Shown: positions 41,747 through 48,763 of the stretch, piece after piece | How positions within the stretch are numbered: the stretch's first letter is position 1 | Layout of the letters: each line of letters begins with the position of its first letter | Source of the DNA: JAAGZL01 sp050291725 | GTDB taxonomy: Bacteria > Pseudomonadota > Gammaproteobacteria > Chromatiales > Chromatiaceae | NCBI GenBank assembly: GCA_050291725.1 | Contig: JBNKKH010000013.1 | Coordinates: 1-48,763 of the forward strand | Reading direction: 5' to 3' | Length of the DNA stretch: 48,763 bases | Notes under the pieces: generated by a model | The model's database searches: none | Seen by the model: only the letters and a program-made list of their open reading frames with translations | What the model was told of the DNA's origin: nothing | Made by a program: the position numbers and the translations under genes

Positions 41747-42955
41747 ATGCCAGGTTTCAGTGAACAGCAGTGGCAGGCAATTAATGCAAAGCTTAGGCAG
41801 AATCCAGCGCGTTATGGCTGCCCAATCAAGCGGAGTGACTCTGTTGTAATAGGCTCATTCAATGCCTTGAAGCTGGGCAAGGATAGCGACGATACAAAAC
41901 GTTGGGATTTCTTAAAGCGCTTTGTCTCGCGCTACGATCTGCTAGCTATTCAAGAAGTAATGGATGACCTGTCTGGCATCCGGCGGTTGAAAAAAGAGCT
42001 AGGGCCGAGTTATGAGTTGATTGTTTCTGACACCACCGGCGCTCTGCCCGGAGAACGCGGTTTAAGAGAGAGGCTAGCATTTATCTACCGGCCAGATCGG
42101 ATCGAGTTAAATGAGCTTACCTCAGATATAACTTATGACCGTTCAGTTGTTGTCGACACCCTAAAACAGGATATTGATGCCTGGAAGAAGTTTTTTGACG
42201 ATTTTGATGAGACCAACAAGCAGAGAGAGCAGCAGGGCAAAAAAAAGCGTGGCCTGAGCGATGTTGAACATCCAGGATTCATCACATTTATTCGTACCCC
42301 ATTATGCGCAGCCTTCTCTATAAAAGCCAAAGGCTGCGCCGACCCTGTTGAGTTTCTTGCTATAAATGCCCATCTGCTTTACGGACAGAGTGAGGTAGAA
42401 CGTACCAGAGAGTTCTTCGCCCTGCTTAAATGGTTGGTGCAACGGGCCAAACAGTCAGAGCGCATGTATTATAAAAATATGGTGCTATTCGGTGATCTGA
42501 ATATGGATTTTGAGAGCCCAGAAAGCCGATACTCAGATATTGTAAAGCTACTTATAGAGTTGAATAGCAATCTGCTAACAGGCAGTAGCGCCGCCAGGGT
42601 GAACTTCCCCTTTCTTGATATTCATCCTGACCAGTCTATGCTGTTTAACACCAATGCCCGTAAAAGCGAGGCGTTTGATCACATTGCATTTTTTATCGAC
42701 AAAAATGAGAGCGGATTGCCGCATGAAGATAAAAACCAGCAGGCAGGGCAGGGAGGCGGCAACGCCTACGATTTTGGCGTATTCGATTTTCCTGAGCTGT
42801 TTGCTCAAGCGCTATATGGCAAAAGCTTTTTTCAATTAAACAAAACAGAGACGAAAAAAGTGTTCTCCTGTAGTAAGGCCGATGTGTCAGACCATATGCC
42901 GATCTGGGTGAGACTGCCTATGCCCGGTAGTGGCGAATTATGTAATTGGAATTAA
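41747..42955 (+). CDS. Endonuclease/exonuclease/phosphatase-fold protein
   Basis: 402 residues of the DNase I/sphingomyelinase superfamily. Catalytic motifs in order: GSFNALKLG (metal-binding Asn), LAIQEVMD (Glu), FLAINAHLLYG (His), MVLFGDLNMDFESP (Asp/Asn) and SDHMPIWVRL at the end (Asp/His). There is no signal peptide, so it is cytoplasmic. The actual substrate (DNA, RNA, phospholipid or phosphoinositide) cannot be told from these motifs. A basic/acidic insertion (~145-175) separates the first and second halves. AGGAGG lies 5 nt before the ATG. Confidence 0.85.
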   Translation: MPGFSEQQWQAINAKLRQNPARYGCPIKRSDSVVIGSFNALKLGKDSDDTKRWDFLKRFVSRYDLLAIQEVMDDLSGIRRLKKELGPSYELIVSDTTGALPGERGLRERLAFIYRPDRIELNELTSDITYDRSVVVDTLKQDIDAWKKFFDDFDETNKQREQQGKKKRGLSDVEHPGFITFIRTPLCAAFSIKAKGCADPVEFLAINAHLLYGQSEVERTREFFALLKWLVQRAKQSERMYYKNMVLFGDLNMDFESPESRYSDIVKLLIELNSNLLTGSSAARVNFPFLDIHPDQSMLFNTNARKSEAFDHIAFFIDKNESGLPHEDKNQQAGQGGGNAYDFGVFDFPELFAQALYGKSFFQLNKTETKKVFSCSKADVSDHMPIWVRLPMPGSGELCNWN

Positions 42956-43022
42956 ACCCAGCCGTGCTATCTTTATAGCAGCAATTAAATAAACTAAATC
43001 CTACTAAAAGAGTTTGAATAAG

Positions 43023-43622
43023 ATGTCACAGAGTGAAAAACAACCAATAATGGGGCGCGCCTTTAATGATGTCCTCTCTGAATTGCATGCCCATGTATTC
43101 ACCGGAGTTCCGGGCGAATCAGACCCTTTTGTTCTAACTTTGTTAGAGCGTGAATACATAGCCTATGTGCTAGCCTGTTATTACCAGTGTGAACACTGTC
43201 AGCGCCATCATGCCAGAGCCGTTAAACATGAGAGAAAGGTAGAACAGCTACCAGACTGGGATTGGCAACACGAACTGGTAAAGACTATTCTGTTTCTACG
43301 AGTGGCCTGTGACGATATTGCCCCGATTGAGTGGGAACAGTGGCGTAGTTCCTGGGAGCGCTTCGCCCACAGGCTAGATGGACACCATCTTCATCTAGCA
43401 AGTTACGTTGCATTTGCTGTTGGTATTGCGCGCAAAGATGAAAGCCTAATGGATGTAGCTTTCGAGTCTATAAGCAGCAGTGAACCAGATGATGAACGCC
43501 TAAAAGGCATCATTCGTGATATTGATCGCGTAGTTATATTTATGAAAGCGGCAACATCTAAAAACCGCACTGACCCATTCATCATTCGACAGCTTCAGAC
43601 GCGTGATATTAGTGCTGCTTGA
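43023..43622 (+). CDS. Hypothetical protein with AhpD-like CxxC-H motif
   Basis: 199 residues, helical and acidic. An early segment (YVLACYYQCEHCQRHHARAV) carries a CxxC followed by His residues, as in AhpD and carboxymuconolactone-decarboxylase-like proteins, where the Cys pair is redox active. Outside it, the long helices rich in Trp and Arg (EWEQWRSSWERF) are not typical of AhpD, and the rest I do not recognise. The ATG at 43023 is preferred over the TTG at 43014. A 68-bp gap separates it from the DNase I-fold gene; the two may be cotranscribed. Confidence 0.6.
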   Translation: MSQSEKQPIMGRAFNDVLSELHAHVFTGVPGESDPFVLTLLEREYIAYVLACYYQCEHCQRHHARAVKHERKVEQLPDWDWQHELVKTILFLRVACDDIAPIEWEQWRSSWERFAHRLDGHHLHLASYVAFAVGIARKDESLMDVAFESISSSEPDDERLKGIIRDIDRVVIFMKAATSKNRTDPFIIRQLQTRDISAA

Positions 43623-43744
43623 GTAGTTTAAAGCAACAAAAATCGGCTTTTTACCGCTTTTCTTTGCTTGTCCCATATATTTCAATATTATTGGTTTTCG
43701 TTACTATGGAAATATCTTGGATATATTATGAACGCAAATGACTA

Positions 43745-43762
43745 TGTAGGATTATTCTTACA
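43745..43762 (+). promoter_or_regulatory. GacA/UvrY-type upstream activating sequence
   Basis: TGTAGG-ATTATT-CTTACA matches the GacA box TGTAAG-N6-CTTACA at 11 of 12 conserved bases with the correct 6-nt spacer. It lies about 50-65 nt upstream of the inferred start of a GGA-rich RNA, the usual position for Rsm/Csr small RNAs. Confidence 0.65.
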
Positions 43763-43775
43763 ACTTATTAGTCAT

Positions 43776-43804
43776 TTGCTTATAGTAAAAAGACGTCATA
43801 TTAG
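43776..43804 (+). promoter_or_regulatory. Candidate sigma-70 promoter of the Rsm-type RNA
   Basis: A -35-like TTGCTT (43776-43781) and a -10-like TATTAG (43799-43804) with 17-bp spacing put the start near 43812. The boxes are imperfect, as expected for an activator-dependent promoter. Confidence 0.4.
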
Positions 43805-43811
43805 ATAGTAT

Positions 43812-43937
43812 TTTCTAGGGTATTGCGCCAGGACGGTCAAAAGACCCAAAAGGAAGCCTGACCCAGCGCCAGGATGCGTTGCATAGATTCGCAGAATGGA
43901 AGCCTAACGCCACCTCTTATTGAGGTGGCGTTTTTCT
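43812..43937 (+). ncRNA. Candidate CsrA/RsmA-sequestering small RNA (RsmY/Z-like)
   Basis: About 125 nt with four GGA motifs at 43831, 43852, 43872 and 43898; three are AGGA. The motif at 43872 sits in a small hairpin-like CGC-CAGGAT-GCG context. The RNA ends in a strong intrinsic terminator. A GacA-type box and a plausible promoter lie upstream, and csrA is in the same window. The stretch carries no ORF. Together this fits the Gac/Rsm sRNA class that titrates CsrA. The 5' end is inferred; the sRNA could be shorter or longer. It could instead be an unrelated terminated leader. Confidence 0.6.
43906..43937 (+). terminator. Intrinsic terminator of the Rsm-type RNA
   Basis: AACGCCACCTC (43906-43916) / GAGGTGGCGTT (43922-43932), an 11-bp perfect stem with a five-base loop, followed by TTTCTTT. 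Confidence 0.9.
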
Positions 43938-44066
43938 TTGTGTGATCATGTGGAAGGTTTACTCATTTCGGCCAAAACCGGTCCCTTTTTCAAAGTTCAA
44001 TAGTTTGATAGTCTTGATATAAGAAGGAATAACAAGGTAAGAGCAGGGAGCAGACACAACAACTCC

Positions 44067-44162
44067 CCCTAACAGAGTTATTCCACTTAAAAACAGTACG
44101 TATAGAGAACTTTTGGCGGCATATCACGATATTGGGCGCAGCTACATAATCAACTGTTAGAC
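44067..44162 (+). repeat. Weak attC-like site before the cassette ORF
   Basis: CTAACAG (44069-44075) and CTGTTAG (44154-44160) are inverted; the end contains GTTAGAC (44156-44162), matching the GTTRRRY core. The internal symmetry is poor. The cassette ORF starts 8 bp later, as expected just after an attC. It is convincing only alongside the strong site at 44479-44552. Confidence 0.4.
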
Positions 44163-44170
44163 CTATAAAT

Positions 44171-44542
44171 ATGAAATTGATACGAACAGGGAAGATAAAG
44201 GATGTCGAGGCGAAGGTTCTCCTTGATGCAATAAAAGATAAAGGAGAATTGGTCTTCCCCCTCAACGCCAGCGAGATATCTGCAGTTCAAGCAACACTTC
44301 GCAAGGCTGAAGCTAAGGGAACGACATACGACCCTAGTCTATGGGAAATCATCTCAGCCAAATGGAATTATAGTTATGCTAGCGTGGCTTCGTTTGCGTT
44401 GTGGCTGGGAGCATCAAACCTAGAAACAGAAGAATCGGTATCCAAAGAGGGGAGGTCAGCATTGAAGATACGACTAAGGTCTAACAATCAAATCGAGTGG
44501 GACGCACTCAAAGCTGGCGCTTTTCGTGCGCCCCTCATTTGA
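44171..44542 (+). CDS. Hypothetical protein in an integron-type cassette
   Basis: 123 residues, no family recognised. It starts MKLIRTGKIKDVEAK, with an alpha/beta composition and no signal peptide; a hydrophobic stretch SYASVASFALWLGASN lies near the middle. The frame runs into the strong attC site, so its last ~20 codons overlap it, and it begins 8 bp after a weaker attC-like site. This is the normal compact layout of a promoterless gene cassette. Cassette proteins are often unknown. Confidence 0.55.
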   Translation: MKLIRTGKIKDVEAKVLLDAIKDKGELVFPLNASEISAVQATLRKAEAKGTTYDPSLWEIISAKWNYSYASVASFALWLGASNLETEESVSKEGRSALKIRLRSNNQIEWDALKAGAFRAPLI

Positions 44543-44552
44543 ACCGTTGGGC
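44479..44552 (+). repeat. attC recombination site (integron cassette)
   Basis: A 74-bp imperfect palindrome bounded by GTCTAAC (RYYYAAC, 44479-44485) and GTTGGGC (GTTRRRY, 44546-44552). The arms pair as TCAAAT/ATTTGA, GAG/CTC, GGG/CCC and CGCAC/GTGCG, and the 5' arm keeps single unpaired bases (C, T, A) between these blocks. These are the extrahelical bases that direct IntI to the folded bottom strand. Confidence 0.8.
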
Positions 44553-44586
44553 CGAGCCTTAGAACTCGATTGATGAGAATAGTGTG

Positions 44587-45285
44587 ATGAGCAATAAGCT
44601 CCAACATCTGGTGTTTGGGTTGGTCACGATCATTGGCCTTGTTGTGTACGCCCACTTCTCGGAGCGCAACGGGGGAGTGGGTTTCGCGCCCGCAGGCAGC
44701 CTCGGCACAGGGACAGATTCGCAGTATATTCGTGAAACGGAATATGCAAACGGTGCTAGCGGCGTGGTGTCGCAGGGATCGTCGCTCCGCCATGCGTATA
44801 ACCAGCACAAGTACGACGAGGCAATGGAACTTGAACAGCGCGAGGACTTTGCCGGTGCCGAGAAACTGTTTAGAGATATTCTCGCGCGAACTCCTGACGA
44901 GTTCCTCGCAGCTCATGGCTTAGGTGCTGTTCTTTTCTATCAAGGCCGATATGAAGAAGCCAAGCGCGCTTACGAAAATGAGCTTGAAAGCGCCCCATGG
45001 TTTGACGGCGCACACCTCGGGATCGGCGCGGTAGCGAGACACAATAGACGGTATGAAGAGGCGTCAACGCAATACACACTGGCAATTCGTCTCAATCCGA
45101 ATAGCGCTCTAGCATACAAAGGAAGAGGACAGTCGCTCTTCTATTTGGGGCGGTACACGCACGCCAAAGCCGATTTCGAGAAAGTATTGGCGCTTTTGCC
45201 TGAAGGGGCGCCGCTGGCAACGGAAGCAAAGGAGTATCTTCGGAAAATTGAAGAAGGGAGCCAACGAACACGCGACGCAAGGTAA
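44587..45285 (+). CDS. Membrane-anchored TPR protein
   Basis: 232 residues. The N-terminal hydrophobic stretch LVFGLVTIIGLVVYAHF (~8-24) is a single anchor or uncleaved signal. About four TPR units follow from ~70: AMELEQREDFAGAEKLFRDIL, AHGLGAVLFYQGRYEEAKRAYE, AHLGIGAVARHNRRYEEASTQYTLAI and AYKGRGQSLFYLGRYTHAKADFEKVL. It is a protein-interaction scaffold, probably periplasmic. Its G+C is visibly higher than that of the neighbouring genes, so it looks foreign. It starts 35 bp after the attC and may be a second cassette, though I found no attC after it. Confidence 0.78.
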   Translation: MSNKLQHLVFGLVTIIGLVVYAHFSERNGGVGFAPAGSLGTGTDSQYIRETEYANGASGVVSQGSSLRHAYNQHKYDEAMELEQREDFAGAEKLFRDILARTPDEFLAAHGLGAVLFYQGRYEEAKRAYENELESAPWFDGAHLGIGAVARHNRRYEEASTQYTLAIRLNPNSALAYKGRGQSLFYLGRYTHAKADFEKVLALLPEGAPLATEAKEYLRKIEEGSQRTRDAR

Positions 45286-45465
45286 TGGACAGCATAAGCA
45301 ATTCGGCCCATGGGATGGTATGCCCAATAAATAATAAGGGACAGACCACAATTTTTTCATGCGGCGCTCGATTGAAATTTCTTAAATGGTCCGGTTTGGG
45401 CACGTAGTGTCCCAGATATATACCACAATTAAGTTTCCACCCTTGCAAACAGGAGGAAACTACAC

Positions 45466-46101
45466 ATGCATATATCATCCAACGTAATTCAAGATACATC
45501 AGTGCGTATTCCTTGGAATAGGGGCAAGATTACAGGGCAAAAACCACCGCTAAAGCCGCAGCATATTTGGTCAATTAGAGTTCTTCTTAGGTTGAAGGGG
45601 AAGACTAGGGATCTGGCGCTATTTAACTTAGCAATCGACAGCAAGTTACGAGCCTGTGATTTGGTCAAGGTTAGTGTCAGTGACGTAATGCATGGCGATT
45701 CAATAATGCCTAGAGCATCCATCATTCAGAGTAAAACCGGTCAGCCTGTTCGCTTTGAGATTACGGAGCAAGCTAGAGAGACGTTGTGTGAGTGGATATC
45801 GCTGGCCCATCTAAAAGGAAATGACTGGCTATTTCCTAGTCGTATAAAACCTGGCTCCCACATCACGACCAGACAATATGCCCGGATTCTGAAGACCTGG
45901 ATAAAGATGATTGGACTTGATCCATCAGTCTATGGAACTCACTCTATTCGCAGGACGAAGGCAAGCCTAATATACAAGAGGACAAAGAACCTTCGGGCTG
46001 TACAACTTCTGCTTGGCCATACAAAGCTAGAAAGCACAGTTAGATATCTAGGTGTAGAAGTTGACGATGCGCTAGAAATAGCGGAGAAGAAAGAAGTTTA
46101 A
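45466..46101 (+). CDS. Short tyrosine recombinase (catalytic domain only)
   Basis: 211 residues with all active-site residues: Arg62 (LRACDL), Lys90 (SKTGQ), His159 and Arg162 (HSIRRT), His185 (LLGHTKL) and Tyr194 (VRYLG). Only a ~35-residue N-terminal piece precedes the catalytic domain; the usual core-binding domain is missing, as is the extra helix of integron integrases, so it is not IntI. It could be a complete member of the short recombinase family or a remnant. AGGAGG precedes the ATG. Its nearness to the cassette suggests a mobile-element region. Confidence 0.85.
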   Translation: MHISSNVIQDTSVRIPWNRGKITGQKPPLKPQHIWSIRVLLRLKGKTRDLALFNLAIDSKLRACDLVKVSVSDVMHGDSIMPRASIIQSKTGQPVRFEITEQARETLCEWISLAHLKGNDWLFPSRIKPGSHITTRQYARILKTWIKMIGLDPSVYGTHSIRRTKASLIYKRTKNLRAVQLLLGHTKLESTVRYLGVEVDDALEIAEKKEV

Positions 46102-46259
46102 CCAGTAGCCGGTTAGTGATCAGATACTGTTCACTAACCTGTACGATACGGCCTAGGTGACCTGAGATTGAGCAGAATAACCTTGACAGCAGAAGGGGAA
46201 TGATTCAGATTGTAGCTCCTTGGACAAGAATAAATCACACATGAATTCTGGGAGGTACT

Positions 46260-46364
46260 ATGGAACGGTCGAATCAGCTTTCTCTAATCTCAGTATTGAT
46301 TCTCATACTTTTATGTCTAATACCTGTCCATGCATCTCCTCGACTAATAGTGTTTGCTAATTGA
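46260..46364 (+). CDS. Small secreted peptide or truncated gene start
   Basis: 34 residues with GGGAGG just upstream. A clear signal peptide (LISVLILILLCLIPVHA) is followed by only eight residues (SPRLIVFAN). The SPRLIVFAN start looks like the first strand of an exported enzyme domain, so this may be the remaining 5' end of a broken gene. It lies 62 bp upstream of the metallophosphoesterase. Confidence 0.4.
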   Translation: MERSNQLSLISVLILILLCLIPVHASPRLIVFAN

Positions 46365-46426
46365 TCCAACAGTTGACAAGAAGCAAATATATACAGTTTT
46401 TCTATAACTACAAATGGAGTTTAGAC

Positions 46427-48454
46427 ATGAACTCAAGGATTATTTCGATTTTATTTGTTTTAACCGTTTCGGTAATAGTAGCTGTACCAGTTAATGCTTT
46501 TGCACAGAAAAGGACAGTAACGATAACCCCTTCGAAATATACTAAAGAAGTAAAAAAAACAAGCAATGAAATACTATTTGTAGCAGACAACCAACAAGCA
46601 CAGGTATTAACATACCCAATTCGAGAACAATCTAATTTTGCAGAAAAAACAGTTGGTACGGCTCATCGGAGGCCAGCTTTAGATGAATTTGCAATTTCTT
46701 TAATTGATTGGATTCATAATCATGAAACGAAAAAGAGCAGTGTCTTAATTCATGTCGGTGACCTTATTAATAATAGTTGTGTTGAAGAGTATGAGTATTC
46801 TGAAAAAGTTCTAAATGGCTTGTCACTTGAATGGTATTTGACACCAGGAAACCATGATGGTTTTTATCTAGGAATTTCTTCCCCGCTTTCATGGAAGGGG
46901 GCAGGAGTAAATGGAATTCTCGATGAGAGAAGGGGGTGGGCTCAAGCATGCACCTATCCTACAAAATTAAATAAAGACGAGTTAAATAAAAATGAAAAAA
47001 ACCGACAAATAATAGATAAATATGCTTTTGTTAGTCGATATCTAAAGACTCTAGGCATCCAAGAATTTTGTAAACAAGACTCAAATAACTGTGACGAAAC
47101 TGTAGGTAACATATCTAATGATATGCGATATGTGTGTCAACATATAAGCAGCAATATAGGTAAGGCACTCCCTAAGCGAAAATCATTAAGAGCTGTTTGT
47201 TGGTCTGAACGAAAAGGAGCGAATAATAGATTATTATATAATGACCATGTAAACATCAATTCAGACCAACTGATTGAGCGCGAGCCGTGGCGTCATTTTG
47301 TACTTCAATTGATTTCAGTTCCTATCGGGCATACAAAGGATAAGCAGAATATCCTTATTATCGATACAGCAAGTTACAAAACTAATTATGCTGTTGATAA
47401 AACTGGTGAATTTATATTAAATGCGAGGGCAGGTGCAGCGGACAACGCCTCTTTCAATAAATTGCAATATGAGGCTGCACTTGAGTTAGCAGAAAAGGAA
47501 GGATATAACATAGCGCTAATTGTTGGACATCATCCAATAGAAGACATTGATAAAAAGTCACTCGGTCTGCTGGCTAAACTTATCAAGAAGATTAGAGAAT
47601 CATCAAAATCACATCCAAATGAATACGATACCCTTTATGTTTCTGGAGATACGCATAATGGGTATGATGTCATTCACAAAATTGGGAATGATGATATTGG
47701 TAGTGTCAAAATACGAGAAGCAAATATAGGTTCAATAATTGACGCACCAATTGAATATGCAACTCTAGGATTAACAGATAAGAAGATTGTCATTGACCGT
47801 TACATGATGACGCCCTGGGGAAAGAAGCATGGATGGAGTAATGAAGACTTTAAGAAAAGTAAACTCAAACGCCGTAATAATACAAACTTGCCTGAAGAAA
47901 GAATATTCAAAACTTATGCAAAAAAGGCGTCTACATGGGACTTATGTGCTACAAAATTTACAATAAAATTTGATGAATTTAATAGGAATAGCAAATTAGA
48001 ATTAGAAGACTCGAAATCTGATCCACTGGGAATAGGGGCGCCACTTATTTTCCCACCTGAAATGGCTCTTAAACAACCTGATTATTATTTATCGGTGCCG
48101 TACTGGCTCAACCTGTTTAGAATGGATGATGTTAGAACGCTAAGCCTGAATGTATACAAACTTAATCGTTTGATGCTTTTAGCAAATGTTTATCAACAAC
48201 TAATGAAGTATACGGGAATGCTTGATAATGAATCGCAAGATATAAAGACGCTAAAGAGCATTGCTAAGAACGAAATTATGAATGCAAGAAATAGTAACTT
48301 CTTTTTGTATAGCAGAGACTCTAAAGCACTAAATAAAGCTTTAGAAGATATGGAGATGTTAATAAAAGAGTACCGCAAGATGGATTTTTCTTCTAAAGAA
48401 GCAATATTGTTTAAAGTTTGTGCCGCACTTTCTGAATCAGAAAGAGAATATTAG
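46427..48454 (+). CDS. Exported calcineurin-like metallophosphoesterase
   Basis: 675 residues with a signal peptide (~1-26, NAFA). Metallophosphoesterase motifs: D54-N-Q56 (FVADNQ; the usual second residue of DxH is Gln here), HVGDLIN, GNHDG, GHHP and SGDTHNG. A long extra C-terminal region (~450-675) is AT-rich and helical. I do not recognise the substrate. The ATG at 46427 with GGAG upstream is preferred because the signal peptide starts there; the longer frame from TTG 46361 is less likely. Low G+C and a neighbouring recombinase suggest acquired DNA. Confidence 0.82.
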   Translation: MNSRIISILFVLTVSVIVAVPVNAFAQKRTVTITPSKYTKEVKKTSNEILFVADNQQAQVLTYPIREQSNFAEKTVGTAHRRPALDEFAISLIDWIHNHETKKSSVLIHVGDLINNSCVEEYEYSEKVLNGLSLEWYLTPGNHDGFYLGISSPLSWKGAGVNGILDERRGWAQACTYPTKLNKDELNKNEKNRQIIDKYAFVSRYLKTLGIQEFCKQDSNNCDETVGNISNDMRYVCQHISSNIGKALPKRKSLRAVCWSERKGANNRLLYNDHVNINSDQLIEREPWRHFVLQLISVPIGHTKDKQNILIIDTASYKTNYAVDKTGEFILNARAGAADNASFNKLQYEAALELAEKEGYNIALIVGHHPIEDIDKKSLGLLAKLIKKIRESSKSHPNEYDTLYVSGDTHNGYDVIHKIGNDDIGSVKIREANIGSIIDAPIEYATLGLTDKKIVIDRYMMTPWGKKHGWSNEDFKKSKLKRRNNTNLPEERIFKTYAKKASTWDLCATKFTIKFDEFNRNSKLELEDSKSDPLGIGAPLIFPPEMALKQPDYYLSVPYWLNLFRMDDVRTLSLNVYKLNRLMLLANVYQQLMKYTGMLDNESQDIKTLKSIAKNEIMNARNSNFFLYSRDSKALNKALEDMEMLIKEYRKMDFSSKEAILFKVCAALSESEREY

Positions 48455-48531
48455 TTGTATGCTAGATTTCAAATAAATAGAAACTAGTGTAAATGAAATC
48501 AATGGGGACAGAGTGAACTTCCCCCAGTTTA

Positions 48532-48699
48532 ACGGATACTTTTAATCAGCTACATCCAAGTGATATTTACGCCTATATCAGTAATGACTTAAAGACCGCT
48601 ATGGGCACTGAACTGCCGGGTACGGCCAAAAGGAGACTGTTGGGAAAGGGGTTTATTGATGGGGGTTGGGCTGATATGCTTATAAAAAGCAGGGGATAA
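48532..48699 (+). pseudogene. Fragment of an unknown coding sequence
   Basis: A 55-codon open stretch ends TAA at 48699. Its translation (LHPSDIYAYISNDLKTAM, RRLLGKGFIDGGWADML) has protein-like composition but no start codon before an internal ATG, and stops close upstream. It is probably the 3' remnant of a decayed gene. Immediately before it, GGGGACAGAGTGAAC is a word common in dispersed repeats. The rest of the last 300 bp has no gene. Confidence 0.4.
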
Positions 48700-48763
48700 A
48701 CGTGTTGTATAACTCCACATAGGTGCCAGCTGTATATTCTACTAGCCAAAAAAATAGTCAGAA

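Noticed and set aside
45286..45465. A second attC after the TPR gene
   Set aside because: No GTTRRRY core paired with RYYYAAC and no palindromic arms are present between the TPR gene and the recombinase gene.
45466..46101. Integron integrase IntI
   Set aside because: At 211 residues it lacks the core-binding domain and the IntI-specific extra helix; it is a different short tyrosine recombinase.

Overview
The window reads as chromosomal DNA of a gammaproteobacterium of moderate G+C. The gene order mutS / pncC / recA / recX / alaS / lysC / csrA / tRNA-Ser / tRNA-Arg (about 7.9-20.2 kb) is a classic gammaproteobacterial core block, and hypF, ycgN, xerD and yajQ fit the same group. I cannot name the genus; the left edge cuts hypF, so the organism probably makes a [NiFe] hydrogenase.

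Layout. 0-6 kb: the 3' part of hypF, a rubrerythrin-like protein, ycgN, a three-box DnaA-box cluster, ogt overlapping xerD, yajQ and a two-domain DsbA-like periplasmic protein. 6-8 kb: a PP2C phosphatase beside an FHA protein with ten 12-residue repeats; a second FHA protein of the same architecture lies after recX. 7.9-20.3 kb: the DNA repair, translation and regulation core block, where recX appears to start at CTG. 20.3-33.4 kb: an accessory region beginning right after the two tRNA genes. It holds a three-gene operon of unknown function (one product has a Lon-protease-like domain and one membrane span), then a set of exported proteins: a lytic-transglycosylase relative that has lost its catalytic Glu, a caspase-like protein, a subtilase with a separate prodomain-like lipoprotein, an OmpA-like protein, a DUF4384 protein and two proteins sharing a duplicated Cys-containing domain. 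33.5-43.6 kb: arsC, an RND efflux pair, small membrane proteins, an EamA exporter preceded by a leader ORF and an intrinsic terminator, a DUF2059 protein, a DNase I-fold enzyme and an AhpD-like protein. 43.7-48.8 kb: a probable Gac/Rsm-type small RNA, an integron-type gene cassette with a well-formed attC site, a TPR protein, a short tyrosine recombinase, an AT-rich metallophosphoesterase and gene debris.

How it fits together. csrA (19.5 kb) and a candidate CsrA-sponge RNA with a GacA-type upstream box (43.7-43.9 kb) lie in one window, which suggests a complete Gac/Rsm output branch. The exported set at 24-33 kb looks like one envelope or extracellular proteolysis module: the subtilase and the OmpA-like protein share an unusual C-terminal tail, and two further proteins share a duplicated domain. 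The most novel items are this module, the Lon-like operon, the eamA leader attenuator, the Rsm-type RNA and the attC cassette. All assignments come from reading motifs by eye; no database search was run.
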